DNA from: Flavobacterium branchiarum
GTDB taxonomy: Bacteria > Bacteroidota > Bacteroidia > Flavobacteriales > Flavobacteriaceae
Assembly (NCBI RefSeq): GCF_030409845.1
Contig: NZ_JAUFQQ010000005.1
Location: forward strand, 1,922,001-1,986,000
Reading direction: 5' to 3'
DNA length: 64,000 nucleotides
Below, one piece after another: positions 1-8,744 of the stretch; within the stretch, counting starts at the first letter, position 1, and each line of letters opens with the position of its first letter. Position numbers and translations under genes: made by a program. Below the pieces are notes generated by a model. That model searched no databases, was not told the origin of the DNA, and saw only the letters and a list, made by a program, of their open reading frames with translations.

Positions 1-38
1 CGAATATATCCTGAATATCTTCCTGTTTTTGTTCGCAT

Positions 39-1022
39 CTACCTTATATAATTAGAAAAATCTTTATGTTCTTCTTTCGAGAGCTCCTCTTTAGAAAGAG
101 ACTTAAAATAATCGTACGTTATTTTCATTCCTTCTGCACGATTAACTTTTGCTTCCCAGCCAAGCAATTCTTTTGCTTTTGTAGTGTCTGGTTGGCGCTG
201 TAATGGATCATTAATCGGTAATGGATGATAAACTACTTTTTGATTTGTTCCTGTAAGTTTTATAATTTCTTCAGCAAAATCTTTAATAGTAATTTCATCT
301 GGATTACCAATATTAACAGGATAAACATAATCTGAATGCAACAATCTGAAGATTCCTTCTACTTGGTCATCAACGTAACAAAATGAGCGGGTTTGCATTC
401 CATCTCCAAAAATAGTTAAATCCTCTCCTCGAAGTGCCTGACCTATAAAAGCAGGAATTACACGACCATCATTCAATCGCATTCTCGGACCATATGTATT
501 AAAAATACGTACTATTCTAGTTTCTACACCGTGAAAAGTATGATATGCCATTGTTATAGATTCTTGAAAACGTTTTGCTTCATCATAAACTCCACGTGGT
601 CCAATAGTATTTACATTTCCATAATATTCTTCTGTTTGTGGGTGTACCAAAGGATCGCCATAAACTTCAGATGTTGAAGCTATTAGAATTCTTGCTTGTT
701 TTACGCGTGCTAAACCTAATAAATTATGAGTCCCCAATGATCCAACTTTTAATGTTTGAATCGGAATTTTTAAATAATCAATTGGACTTGCTGGTGAAGC
801 AAAATGCAAAATATAATCTAATTCTCCTGGAACATGCACAAACTTGGTGATATCATGATGATAAAACTCAAAATTCTCTAGTTTAAATAAATGTTCTAAA
901 TTTTTTAGATCTCCTGTAATCAGATTATCCATTCCTATAACATAGTAACCTTCCTTTATAAAACGGTCACAAAGATGTGATCCTAAAAATCCTGCGGCTC
1001 CTGTAATAAGTATTCTTTTCAT
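39..1022 (-). CDS. UDP-glucuronate decarboxylase (UDP-xylose synthase type), SDR family
   Basis: Extended short-chain dehydrogenase of 327 residues. Seen: Rossmann motif G8-x2-G11-x2-G14 near the N-terminus, catalytic pair Y146-x3-K150, and the TSEVYGDP segment at about 117-124 followed by [17 protein letters not shown]. These segments are characteristic of UXS-type enzymes, which oxidise and decarboxylate UDP-glucuronate to UDP-xylose using bound NAD. The product would feed cell-surface polysaccharide. The frame is open further upstream to 1118, but the chosen ATG gives [14 protein letters not shown], the normal start of the fold, whereas the extra 32 residues are low-complexity and cross an inverted repeat. 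The gene sits at the left edge, so any sugar cluster beyond it is unseen. A dTDP-glucose dehydratase relative is the main alternative. Confidence 0.85.
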   Translation of the reverse strand: MKRILITGAAGFLGSHLCDRFIKEGYYVIGMDNLITGDLKNLEHLFKLENFEFYHHDITKFVHVPGELDYILHFASPASPIDYLKIPIQTLKVGSLGTHNLLGLARVKQARILIASTSEVYGDPLVHPQTEEYYGNVNTIGPRGVYDEAKRFQESITMAYHTFHGVETRIVRIFNTYGPRMRLNDGRVIPAFIGQALRGEDLTIFGDGMQTRSFCYVDDQVEGIFRLLHSDYVYPVNIGNPDEITIKDFAEEIIKLTGTNQKVVYHPLPINDPLQRQPDTTKAKELLGWEAKVNRAEGMKITYDYFKSLSKEELSKEEHKDFSNYIR

Positions 1023-1104
1023 TGTGCTTTTTCTATGTGATAAATGTAAAAAATTATATAAATCACATTGTTTAAAAATTATAATCTGTTTTTTTTTTTG
1101 TGTG

Positions 1105-1143
1105 CTCTCATTAATCATAAACTTGAATTATGATTAATGAGAG
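1105..1143. terminator. 16-bp inverted repeat between two minus-strand genes
   Basis: CTCTCATTAATCATAA (1105-1120) pairs perfectly with 1128-1143 across a 7-nt loop. It lies just past the stop of the gene at 1158-2834. The T-run is on the plus-strand side, so it is not a textbook terminator for the minus-strand gene; transcription stop or mRNA 3' stabiliser is an inference. Confidence 0.4.
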
Positions 1144-1157
1144 TGTTTTTTGTGTTT

Positions 1158-2834
1158 TTATTTTACATTAAAAATCTGTTCTAGAATTTTAATTGTAATC
1201 AAATAAGTTGGCTTTACCCCTGTTGTTCCTAATCCACCTGAAGCTAATGTACTTCCTGTTTCTAAAGGGTTATCTGAGGCGTAATAAGCGTATCTTACTT
1301 TTATATCATGCGGTACACTTTTTCTAATTTTTGAAGCCGATTGAATTGCTTTTTGGTAATAAGAGCCTTCCATTTCAAGCCCAATAACTCCCCAAGTAGA
1401 TTCATGGAAGAATTTTAATAGATCACGGTTCTGTAATGAAGTTCCTAATACGGTAACCATTGCTCCTTCAAAAACTGCAATATCATTACCTTCAAACATT
1501 GCTCCTGTTAATTCATTTTCGAAATAGTAATTATCAGCAGTTCCTTCATTTATATGAGCTGTTGGAATCATGATATCTCCTTTACCTCCTTCAAGAATTC
1601 CCGCTTTACCCATAATCGAAACCGATTTTACGTTAAGCAGTGTTTCTTTTTTGAATGGTTTTAGTAACTCATCGATGGTTTCATAAGCTTGCTCACCAAA
1701 CGCATAATCCATAACAATAATTACGGGTTTCTTTGCGTCTAAATCAGCCTTAGGAAATGCCGTTTTAGCCCAATCAATCTTAGCTGTATCAAAAATTTGA
1801 ACATCAATGTTGGTACCTGAAGCATCTGGTAACGATATCATTCCGTTTTTCAATGCAAGTGCTTCAACGTCTTTACGTATTGTTGCTCCTGATTTACTTA
1901 ACTCTTCATAAATAAAGAAATCAGATTTGTCTTTGAACTTAGTTTTCAACAAAGGTGTTGCAAAGATAGAATTCATCACACTGTGCATATTAGCACTTAT
2001 TACGTGAATAGGGCGATCTAAAAGCGAATTTGCCTTTAAAACCTCCTTGATATTCGTTGCCCAAATTTCTCCATGAATATGATGTCCTAAACGCTCTCGT
2101 AAAATAGGACTAAATGTAATTGTACGTTTATTATTTTCAACAACTTCTTCAATTGCTAGTTTACCTAACCAATAAATAACATGTAAAAATCTGTCTGGTT
2201 CGGCATCTGAACCGAAAGCATCATAAATATTAAGAACTTCTTCAAATGTTCTTCCTAAGATGTTTGCAACATGTGAAATTGCCTTTTCTTTCTCTATAAG
2301 TGGTAATTTTTTTGTTTGCATTACTGCTAACTCCAATTTTAACCAATCACGCGAAACTTCGCCTCCATCATCTAATAAAACTCTGTTTCTAATTTTGTGA
2401 GATTCGATGAAAATAAAAGTCAAGTGAGTCAAAATATCATAGATATCTGAACGTCCTCGTGTAATTTCAACATTCATTTGTTCCTCATCTATTCTGTAAC
2501 AATTTCTTCTTCTTTTTGGAGGAACAATTGCTTGAAAATGTGATTTAGAATAGCCTTCGTCTGAAGTAAGATTTATATAACGGCATTCTTCAATTCCTAT
2601 CGGAAGTCTTTCTATAACATATAAAAGTCCGTTAAGTTCTACTTTCTCATCGGCAATATTACCGTAAATCTCTGGTCGTAAAGCTAATAAAGCTTCACGT
2701 AATGTATCGCCCGAAATTCCCATTGGTTTATAAAAACCTCTGTTAAACAAGTGGCGCATTGTAATGTACATTTTTTCAATAGCTGCTGATGATTCTTGTG
2801 CTCTTGATCTCGAAATGTTTTTTGATTCTTTCAT
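1158..2834 (-). CDS. Conserved Bacteroidetes protein (probably DUF6909 family) with a nucleosidase-like C-terminal half
   Basis: Protein of 558 residues with no signal peptide or membrane segment. From memory this matches a Flavobacteriaceae family catalogued as DUF6909; I cannot verify that. The N-terminal half is helical and charged. The C-terminal part carries M408-GKAG and GDIMIPTA (about 419-426) followed by E487-M-E-G-S-Y-Y. These resemble the phosphate/base loop and the ribose-binding Glu of nucleoside phosphorylases and AMP nucleosidase (typically GD.VI.TA and EMEG/EMEA). A nucleotide or nucleoside hydrolase role is therefore possible but inferred. It is the last gene of a minus-strand run with the GH3 gene (29-nt gap) and the 172-residue membrane protein, so co-transcription is likely. 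Confidence 0.6.
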   Translation of the reverse strand: MKESKNISRSRAQESSAAIEKMYITMRHLFNRGFYKPMGISGDTLREALLALRPEIYGNIADEKVELNGLLYVIERLPIGIEECRYINLTSDEGYSKSHFQAIVPPKRRRNCYRIDEEQMNVEITRGRSDIYDILTHLTFIFIESHKIRNRVLLDDGGEVSRDWLKLELAVMQTKKLPLIEKEKAISHVANILGRTFEEVLNIYDAFGSDAEPDRFLHVIYWLGKLAIEEVVENNKRTITFSPILRERLGHHIHGEIWATNIKEVLKANSLLDRPIHVISANMHSVMNSIFATPLLKTKFKDKSDFFIYEELSKSGATIRKDVEALALKNGMISLPDASGTNIDVQIFDTAKIDWAKTAFPKADLDAKKPVIIVMDYAFGEQAYETIDELLKPFKKETLLNVKSVSIMGKAGILEGGKGDIMIPTAHINEGTADNYYFENELTGAMFEGNDIAVFEGAMVTVLGTSLQNRDLLKFFHESTWGVIGLEMEGSYYQKAIQSASKIRKSVPHDIKVRYAYYASDNPLETGSTLASGGLGTTGVKPTYLITIKILEQIFNVK

Positions 2835-2863
2835 TCTAATTATATTTTTTAAACTTTTACGTT

Positions 2864-4351
2864 TTATTGTTTTTTTAATGCGTCTGCAATATCTCTGTTA
2901 TTAGACAGTCGCGGAATTTTATTTTGTCCACCTAATTTTCCTTGTGATTTCATATAATCCTGAAAACCATTTTTGGCAACTTTAGTAATTACTACCTTTT
3001 GTAAAATATTTCCAGTAATTAAATCATCGTAATAAATGTTTTGCTTTCGCATTGCATTATCTATAGCTTCTGCGAAAGTTACTATATTTTCTGGTTCATT
3101 TTCAAATTCTATAAGCCATTCATGATAAGGTAATCCTTCTGTTGGATTAATTTGTGGCGCTACGGTAAACTCATTAATTCGAACGTCGGTATTTTCCATA
3201 GCTGCTTTCATAGCATTTTCGACCTCATTACCAATAACATGCTCTCCAAATGCCGAAATATAATGTTTAATCCTACCTGAAACAATCACACGATGCGGAT
3301 ATAATGAAGTAAACTTTACCGTATCTCCAATGTTATAACCCCAAAGTCCAGCGTTAGTAGAAATAATCAAAACATAATTCACACCTAATTCTACTTCACC
3401 AATTGTTAATCGTTGTGGATTGTCATTAAAAAACTCCTCTGTTTTTATAAACTCATAAAAAATTCCAGAATTCAATAACAAAAGCATTCCTTTCTCTTTT
3501 TGAGAGTCTTGATAAGCAAAGAAACCTTCCGAAGCAGGAAACAGCTCAATGCTATCCACTTTTCTGCCTATTAAATTCTCAAACTTAGCTCGATAAGGTT
3601 CATAATTAACTCCACCGTAAATAAAAAGATTGAAGTTTTTGAATAAATCACCCACCTTCTTTCCACTTCTTTCTTCTAATCTTTCAAAATACATTTGTAC
3701 CCAAGACGGAATCCCAGAAATAATAGTCATGTTCTTGTCTATCGTTTCATCTACAATAGCATTAATTTTAGTTTCCCAATCCTCAATACAATTGGTTTCC
3801 CAAGATGGCATGCGGTTCTTTTGAAGATATTTAGGTACAAAATGAGCAGCAATTCCAGACAATCTTCCAAGTTTAATTCCGTTTTTTTCGACCAATTCAG
3901 GACTTCCTTGCAAGAAAATCATTTTACCATCTACAAAATCTGTTTTTCCAGTCTCGTGTATATAATGTAAAATTGCATTTCTAGAAGCTTCAATATGATA
4001 CGGCATTGATTCTTTGGTAAGCGGAATATATTTTGCTCCAGACGTTGTTCCTGATGTTTTAGCAAAATAAAGCGGTTTTCCTTTCCAAAGGATGTCGCTC
4101 TCGCCTAATTGTACTTTAGCTATATAAGATTTTAAATCTTCATAATCTCTTACAGGTACTTGCTTTTTAAAATCTTCAAACGTTTTTATTCTATCAAAAT
4201 GATGGTCTTTTCCAAACTCAGTATGTTTTGCAGCTTTTATTAAATTCTTAAAAACTTTCTGTTGAGTTTCAACAGGTTTTTTGGCCCAAGACTGCGTTTT
4301 ATTATAAATTTTGCTTGCAAATATTTTTGCAGCGACTGATTTTATTGACAT
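2864..4351 (-). CDS. GH3 family acyl-acid amido synthetase-like protein
   Basis: Protein of 495 residues with the adenylate-forming loop TSGTTSGAK at about 99-107, the LFPASEGFFAYQD segment and the YNIGDTVKF motif, in the order found in plant GH3 enzymes and their bacterial relatives. GH3 proteins activate a carboxylate with ATP and conjugate it to an amine, usually an amino acid. The bacterial substrates are generally unknown, and nothing here identifies one. The start ATG lies 3 nt after the stop of the upstream 172-residue gene, implying translational coupling. The tatA-M23-GH3 order is, from memory, common in Flavobacteriaceae. Confidence 0.85.
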   Translation of the reverse strand: MSIKSVAAKIFASKIYNKTQSWAKKPVETQQKVFKNLIKAAKHTEFGKDHHFDRIKTFEDFKKQVPVRDYEDLKSYIAKVQLGESDILWKGKPLYFAKTSGTTSGAKYIPLTKESMPYHIEASRNAILHYIHETGKTDFVDGKMIFLQGSPELVEKNGIKLGRLSGIAAHFVPKYLQKNRMPSWETNCIEDWETKINAIVDETIDKNMTIISGIPSWVQMYFERLEERSGKKVGDLFKNFNLFIYGGVNYEPYRAKFENLIGRKVDSIELFPASEGFFAYQDSQKEKGMLLLLNSGIFYEFIKTEEFFNDNPQRLTIGEVELGVNYVLIISTNAGLWGYNIGDTVKFTSLYPHRVIVSGRIKHYISAFGEHVIGNEVENAMKAAMENTDVRINEFTVAPQINPTEGLPYHEWLIEFENEPENIVTFAEAIDNAMRKQNIYYDDLITGNILQKVVITKVAKNGFQDYMKSQGKLGGQNKIPRLSNNRDIADALKKQ

Positions 4352-4354
4352 TAT

Positions 4355-4873
4355 CTACTTTTGTTTTTTATCACTTTTATTCTTTTTTATAGAATTAGTG
4401 TTTACTTTTTTATCTTCTTTAGCCACTTCTTCGCGTAATTGTAATTCTTCTTTAGAAGGTGCTAAATTTATTTCTTCTCCTTTTTCATCAACACTAGCCA
4501 TAATAGAATCTTTATTAAATTTAGCATATTCTAATTGACCTGTTAGCACTTTTTGAATGGATTTAATATAAGCTTCATTTTTCTTTAATGCTACCGTTAA
4601 TGAATCAGATTTTAAAGCCAATTCTGTTGCATTTTTTTTCAATTCAGTCGATGAATATCCCGGAATAAACTCGCGTAATGGTGTAAAAGCAATTATAAAT
4701 GTGGTAATTAATATCAAAAAAATAGCACCTAATGTTGCAACTACAAAAACATTCATAAGATTTAACTTTAAAGAAAAAATCTCTTCAAAGGTATTCTCAT
4801 TCAAAATAACTAACCTGTTTTTGACAAATAATCTGTTTCTGAATTTAATTCGTTTTAATCTTTTTTCGGTCAT
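4355..4873 (-). CDS. Single-pass membrane protein resembling the N-terminus of M23 peptidases, peptidase domain absent
   Basis: Protein of 172 residues: basic N-terminus, the segment RLVILNENTFEE, one transmembrane helix at about 39-63, then FTPLREFIPGYSST and a Lys/Glu-rich hydrophilic tail ending in NKSDKKQK. From memory, this N-terminal region is the same as in a Flavobacteriaceae M23 (LytM-like) cell-wall endopeptidase encoded beside GH3 and tatA. That protein continues into a catalytic domain with HxxxD and HxH zinc motifs. Neither motif is present here: the stop comes at 4355 and the GH3 start follows 3 nt later. It is therefore a shortened form, possibly a scaffold or regulator, rather than an active peptidase. 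A natural short family variant is the alternative. Confidence 0.6.
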   Translation of the reverse strand: MTEKRLKRIKFRNRLFVKNRLVILNENTFEEIFSLKLNLMNVFVVATLGAIFLILITTFIIAFTPLREFIPGYSSTELKKNATELALKSDSLTVALKKNEAYIKSIQKVLTGQLEYAKFNKDSIMASVDEKGEEINLAPSKEELQLREEVAKEDKKVNTNSIKKNKSDKKQK

Positions 4874-5029
4874 TGTGGTACTTTAATTGACAAATATAAT
4901 AATTTATAGTATTGATAAAACGGTCAAAACAGAATACGACAGCCTTAAAAATAGCATTTTATATAATATTTAACGTGGCTAGAAAAAAATATTTTATAAT
5001 AAAACTAATTCTTATTAACTAATTCTGTA

Positions 5030-5037
5030 TACCTTTG
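5030..5037 (+). promoter_or_regulatory. Probable -7 box TACCTTTG of tatA
   Basis: Matches the Bacteroidetes -7 consensus TAnnTTTG, 44 nt upstream of the tatA ATG. No clear -33 TTG at the expected distance. Confidence 0.4.
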
Positions 5038-5081
5038 CCTTTATTATATACAAATTTGCTCCGGCAATTAATTATTCAATC

Positions 5082-5267
5082 ATGGGAAGATTAGGTGTTA
5101 CAGAAATCCTTGTTATATTAGCAGTTGTTTTATTACTTTTTGGAGGTAAAAAAATTCCAGAATTAATGAAAGGTTTAGGTAGTGGAATTAAAGAATTCAA
5201 AAACGCTGCTAAAGACAATGATCAGCCTGCTGATAAGAAAGAAAAAGAAGAAGATAAACCAGCTTAA
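5082..5267 (+). CDS. tatA: Sec-independent protein translocase subunit TatA/E
   Basis: 61-residue protein. It starts [20 protein letters not shown], a single N-terminal membrane helix, followed by the hinge [23 protein letters not shown] (amphipathic helix with the conserved Phe-Gly and Pro) and an acidic/lysine-rich tail. TatA oligomers form the passage in the inner membrane for folded proteins with twin-arginine signals. The size is normal for a Bacteroidetes TatA. It is divergent from the 172-residue membrane protein gene and convergent with tex; tatC is not in this window. Confidence 0.93.
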   Translation: MGRLGVTEILVILAVVLLLFGGKKIPELMKGLGSGIKEFKNAAKDNDQPADKKEKEEDKPA

Positions 5268-5295
5268 TTTATTTAATAAATTATATAGGTTGTAT

Positions 5296-5337
5296 AAATT
5301 CCAAATCCCAATAAAATATTATTGGGATTTGGAATTT
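5296..5337. terminator. Bidirectional terminator between tatA and tex
   Basis: Perfect 17-bp stem (5296-5312 with 5321-5337) and an 8-nt AT loop. The stem ends are A/T runs, so both the tatA and the tex transcripts leave the hairpin with U-rich RNA. Confidence 0.8.
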
Positions 5338-5343
5338 CTTGTT

Positions 5344-7467
5344 TTATAATATCATCGTTAACTGAATACGCTTTCTGTCCTCATCAACTTCAGTTACTTT
5401 TACATCAACATGTTGGTGCAATTTTACCACTTCGTTTACATCGCTTACAAAACCAGCTTTAAGTTGCGAAATGTGAACCAAACCGCTTTCTTTTACACCA
5501 ATGTCAACAAAACAACCAAAGTTGGTGATGTTATTAACAATACCTGGTAATATCATTCCGGTTTTGACATCTTTTATGCTTTTTACATTCGGATCAAATT
5601 CAAAAACCTTAGCTGATTTTCTTGGATCTAGACCTGGTTTTTCTAACTCTTTAATGATATCTTTCAATGTTAATAACCCAATTTCTGGCGTAATATAATT
5701 CTCTGGTTTTATTAAAGCAGTGTGTTCTTTATTGGCAATAAGATCATTAACCGTTAGTTTTAAATCTTTAGCCATCTTTTCAACAATTCCATAAGCTTCT
5801 GGATGCACAGCCGAATTATCCAACGGATTTTTAGCATTCGTAATTCTAATAAAAGCTGCTCCTTGCTGATATGCTTTTTCGCCTAAACGAGGCACTTTTT
5901 TTAACTGTTTACGATCTTCAAATGGTCCATTCTCAGAACGATATTGAACGATATTTTCAGCAAGCTTCTCTCCTATTCCACTCACATAACTTAGTAAATG
6001 TTTACTGGCCGTATTAATATTAATACCTACCGAGTTTACGCAACGAATTACTGTATTATCCAACTCTTCTTTTAATTTTGACTGATCTACATCATGTTGA
6101 TATTGTCCAACTCCAATTGCTTTTGGATCAATTTTTACCAATTCGGCCAACGGATCAGAAAGTCGTCTTCCTATAGAAACTGAACCTCTTACAGTAACAT
6201 CATAACTTGGGAATTCTTCGCGAGCAATTTTGGATGCCGAATATACCGACGCTCCAGCCTCAGAAACAATAAAAACCTGAACTGGTTTGTCAAACGCGAT
6301 TTTTTTAATGAAAAATTCCGTTTCTCTAGATGCAGTTCCGTTTCCAATCGAAATAGCATCAATTTTATAAGAGTTTACCATCGAGCGGATTTTTTTCATT
6401 GCCATAGCATCTTCATGTTGTGGCGCATGTGGATAAATCGTTTCATTGTACAATAAATCACCTTTCTCATCTAGACAAACTACTTTACAACCACTTCTAA
6501 ATCCTGGGTCAATTGCTAGAATACGCTTTTCTCCCAATGGCGGTGCCAATAACAACTGTCCTAGGTTGTTTGCAAAAACCTGAATAGAATTGGCATCAGC
6601 TTTGGCTTTAGCTTCCTGAAGCGTTTCGTTTCCAATAGCAGGATTCAACAACCGTTTATAACTATCTTCAATTGCTAATTGTATATGTGGCGTCGTATTA
6701 TTTTGTCCTTTGATTACCAGTTCATCAATAACATCATACGCTTCATCAATATCGACTTCCACTTTCATTTTTACAAATCCTTCATTTTCAGCACGAAGCA
6801 TAGCTAATAACCGGTGCGAAGGTGCTTTCGTCAATGGCTCTGACCAATCAAAATATTGATTGAATTTTTGCGCATTTTCATCGTCTTTTTTTGTTTTTAC
6901 AACCTTAGTTGCAATAGTCGATTTGCGTTGGTATAACCTACGTAATTGCTTACGAACATAGATATTTTCATTAATCCATTCTGCAATGATATCACGAGCT
7001 CCTTGTAATGCAGCCTCTTCATTAATAACATTGTCATTAATATATCGTGTCGAAATGAAATCAACATCATCATTACCTTGCGACATTATAATTTTTGCCA
7101 AAGGCTCTAAACCATTCTCACGTGCTACATCGGCTTTGGTTTTCTTTTTCTTTTTAAAAGGAAGATAAAAATCCTCTATCTCTTGTAAATCAAAACTTTG
7201 TTCGATTTTTTGTTTTAATTCTGGTGAAAGTAGTTTTTGTTCTTCTATCGATTTTAGAACAGCTTCTTTACGTTTTATAATAACTTCATATTCCTTTTGA
7301 AGTTTTGCAATTTGCTCAATTACAACTTCATCAAGATTTCCTGTTGTATCTTTTCGGTATCTTGAAATAAACGGAATTGTACAATCTTCATCTAATAATT
7401 TAACTGTGTTCTGAATGTTAATCGGTGCTGTTTGAACAGACTTGGTAATAAATTGAATATTAGTCAT
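5344..7467 (-). CDS. tex: Tex family transcription accessory / RNA-binding protein
   Basis: Protein of 707 residues with the Tex domain order. An N-terminal helical HTH-like region contains RYRKDTTGNLDE. A YqgF/RNase H-like core begins at LAIDPGFRSGCK. A helix-hairpin-helix pair includes VSGIGEKLAENIV and LKKVPRLGEKAYQQ. The C-terminal S1 domain contains GIVNNITNFGCFVDIG and SGLVHISQL. Tex binds nucleic acid and associates with transcription; its exact biochemical role varies between species. Somewhat shorter than the roughly 770-residue proteobacterial proteins. Starts at the ATG giving MTNIQFITKSVQ. Confidence 0.93.
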   Translation of the reverse strand: MTNIQFITKSVQTAPINIQNTVKLLDEDCTIPFISRYRKDTTGNLDEVVIEQIAKLQKEYEVIIKRKEAVLKSIEEQKLLSPELKQKIEQSFDLQEIEDFYLPFKKKKKTKADVARENGLEPLAKIIMSQGNDDVDFISTRYINDNVINEEAALQGARDIIAEWINENIYVRKQLRRLYQRKSTIATKVVKTKKDDENAQKFNQYFDWSEPLTKAPSHRLLAMLRAENEGFVKMKVEVDIDEAYDVIDELVIKGQNNTTPHIQLAIEDSYKRLLNPAIGNETLQEAKAKADANSIQVFANNLGQLLLAPPLGEKRILAIDPGFRSGCKVVCLDEKGDLLYNETIYPHAPQHEDAMAMKKIRSMVNSYKIDAISIGNGTASRETEFFIKKIAFDKPVQVFIVSEAGASVYSASKIAREEFPSYDVTVRGSVSIGRRLSDPLAELVKIDPKAIGVGQYQHDVDQSKLKEELDNTVIRCVNSVGININTASKHLLSYVSGIGEKLAENIVQYRSENGPFEDRKQLKKVPRLGEKAYQQGAAFIRITNAKNPLDNSAVHPEAYGIVEKMAKDLKLTVNDLIANKEHTALIKPENYITPEIGLLTLKDIIKELEKPGLDPRKSAKVFEFDPNVKSIKDVKTGMILPGIVNNITNFGCFVDIGVKESGLVHISQLKAGFVSDVNEVVKLHQHVDVKVTEVDEDRKRIQLTMIL

Positions 7468-7557
7468 ATTTTTATGAAATAATTTCTTAATAATAAATTA
7501 GTGTAATTTACGTATTAAAATTTAATAGAAAACTAATTAATAATTTTGCTAAAATAA

Positions 7558-7565
7558 TATCTTTG
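7558..7565 (+). promoter_or_regulatory. Probable -7 box TATCTTTG of the DUF1294 gene
   Basis: TAnnTTTG match 17 nt upstream of the ATG at 7583. The region is extremely AT-rich and no -33 TTG is evident at 17-23 nt. Confidence 0.4.
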
Positions 7566-7582
7566 TTTTTAATTTTAAGCTA

Positions 7583-7891
7583 ATGAAAGTTTTATTACCC
7601 TATTTTTTTGTTGTAAATACAATTGCTTTTTTAGTAGCCGGATACGATAAATATTTAGCTGTTAAACATAAACGCAGAATTCCAGAAAACACATTGTTTA
7701 CATTGACAGCCCTTGGAGGTGGTATAGGAATGTTAGTTGCCATGCTCTTGTTTAAACATAAAACAAGTAAACCTTCTTTTATGATAAAATTCTCAGCTAT
7801 TATATTCCTTCAGATTATAATAGCTGTCCTTGTATTTATGTACAATTATGATACTGAAAAAGCGATTTGGTTTATGGTAAGTTCTAAATAA
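7583..7891 (+). CDS. DUF1294 family small membrane protein
   Basis: 102-residue protein. The pattern N-x-x-x-F-x-x-x-G-x-D-K near the start (NTIAFLVAGYDKYLA), then RRIPENTLFTLTALGGGIGML and the loop FKHKTSKPSF match the DUF1294 family: predicted small inner-membrane proteins of unknown function with a conserved H-K-T-x-K-x-x-F motif. Three hydrophobic segments are visible (about 3-20, 38-57, 70-91). The stop codon lies inside the first unit of the tandem array that follows. Confidence 0.85.
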   Translation: MKVLLPYFFVVNTIAFLVAGYDKYLAVKHKRRIPENTLFTLTALGGGIGMLVAMLLFKHKTSKPSFMIKFSAIIFLQIIIAVLVFMYNYDTEKAIWFMVSSK

Positions 7892-8001
7892 ATAAAAGTA
7901 TAATTTCATTGTTAATAACTCTACAAATACTTGTTTATCAGATAATTAAAATCAACATTTATTAATATGGTTTTAATATTTTTGTGAGATTCACATTTAC
8001 G

Positions 8002-8070
8002 ATGCTACATTTAAGAGACAAAAAAGCTAAGTTATCTTTTGCGATAGGATATACTGGTATTGAAAGCTAA
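8002..8070 (+). pseudogene. 22-codon ORF in repeat unit 1, likely remnant of the DUF1294 gene
   Basis: Reads MLHLRDKKAKLSFAIGYTGI and two more codons before TAA. Aligned without gaps to DUF1294 residues 54-73 (MLLFKHKTSKPSFMIKFSAI) it shares M, L, K, K, S, F, I and I. Whether it is translated is unknown; a TATTTTTG box ends 17 nt upstream. Confidence 0.5.
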
Positions 8071-8239
8071 TGATTGAATTATACTTATCTCCAAAAAGTA
8101 TTCTTTTGAGCATATATTCTATTAAATAAATAAAAGTATAATTTCATTGTTAATAACTCTATAAATAGTTGTTTATCAGATAATTAAAATCAACATTTAT
8201 TAATATGGTTTTAATATTTTTGTGAGATTCACATTTACG

Positions 8240-8308
8240 ATGCTAAATTTAAGAGACAAAAAAGCTAAGTTATCTTTTGCGATAGGATATACTGGTATTG
8301 AAAGCTAA
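8240..8308 (+). pseudogene. 22-codon ORF in repeat unit 2, near-identical copy
   Basis: Same ORF as in unit 1 with one substitution (third residue N instead of H). The equivalent stretch in unit 3 is interrupted by changes around 8480-8520 and does not stay open. Confidence 0.45.
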
Positions 8309-8670
8309 TGATTGAATTATAGTTACCTTCAATAAAGTATATTTTAGCATATATTCTATTAAATAATAATAGTATGATTTCATTGTTAACAACTCTACAA
8401 ATACTTATTTATCAGTTAATTAAAATCAAAATTTATTAATATTCTTTTGGTATTTATGCGAGATTCAAAATTACGATGTTCTATTTAATACTCAAAAAGC
8501 TAAGTAAACTTTTGCGATAGAATATACTGGTATTGAAATCTAATGATAGAATTATACTTATCTCAAAGAAAGTACTCTTTTGAGTAAATAATCTATTAAT
8601 AAATAACACCGTATTTTCATTGTTAACAACTATGTAAACACTTATTTATCAAGTAATTATTTTAAAAATT

Positions 8671-8703
8671 AAGCCAGATGAATTATAAAAATCCGTCTGG
8701 CTT
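8671..8703 (-). terminator. Hairpin downstream of rpiB
   Basis: AAGCCAGATG pairs with CGTCTGGCTT (8694-8703) with one G-U. On the minus strand it is followed by AATTTTTAAAA. Likely intrinsic terminator for rpiB. Confidence 0.6.
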
Positions 8704-8716
8704 ATAAATTATATAA

Positions 8717-8738
8717 GGTGCGAAGCACCCCGTTTTTT
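8717..8738. terminator. Short GGTGC-GAA-GCACC hairpin beside the rpiB stop
   Basis: 5-bp GC-rich stem; on the plus strand it is followed by CCGTTTTTT, giving a canonical intrinsic terminator shape that would block plus-strand transcripts from the tandem array entering rpiB in antisense. Confidence 0.5.
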
Positions 8739-8744
8739 AAAATA

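Larger units (their letters stand above)
7886..8660 (+). repeat. Tandem array of ~237-bp units downstream of the DUF1294 gene
   Basis: Units begin at 7886, 8124 and 8361, with a partial fourth at about 8597. Units 1 and 2 differ at only a few positions over about 205 bp; unit 3 is clearly diverged. Shared landmarks are the element cattgttaataactct, a TATTTTTG box, a short ORF and the tail atattctattaaataa. The short ORF aligns codon by codon with the middle of the upstream DUF1294 gene, so each unit may be a decayed copy of the gene's 3' half plus spacer. The 853-bp gap up to rpiB holds no intact gene. Confidence 0.85.

Noticed and set aside
588..601. ACTCCACGTGGTCC resembling a parS core
   Set aside because: Only the inner CACGTG and neighbouring bases match; it lies in the UXS coding sequence and lacks the TGTT/AACA ends.
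8002..8070. Toxin-antitoxin type peptide in the repeat units
   Set aside because: The peptide has no transmembrane character and no antisense RNA or partner is visible; relation to the DUF1294 gene explains it better.
7891..8660. CRISPR-like array
   Set aside because: Units are ~237 bp with no short repeat/spacer pattern, and no cas genes occur.
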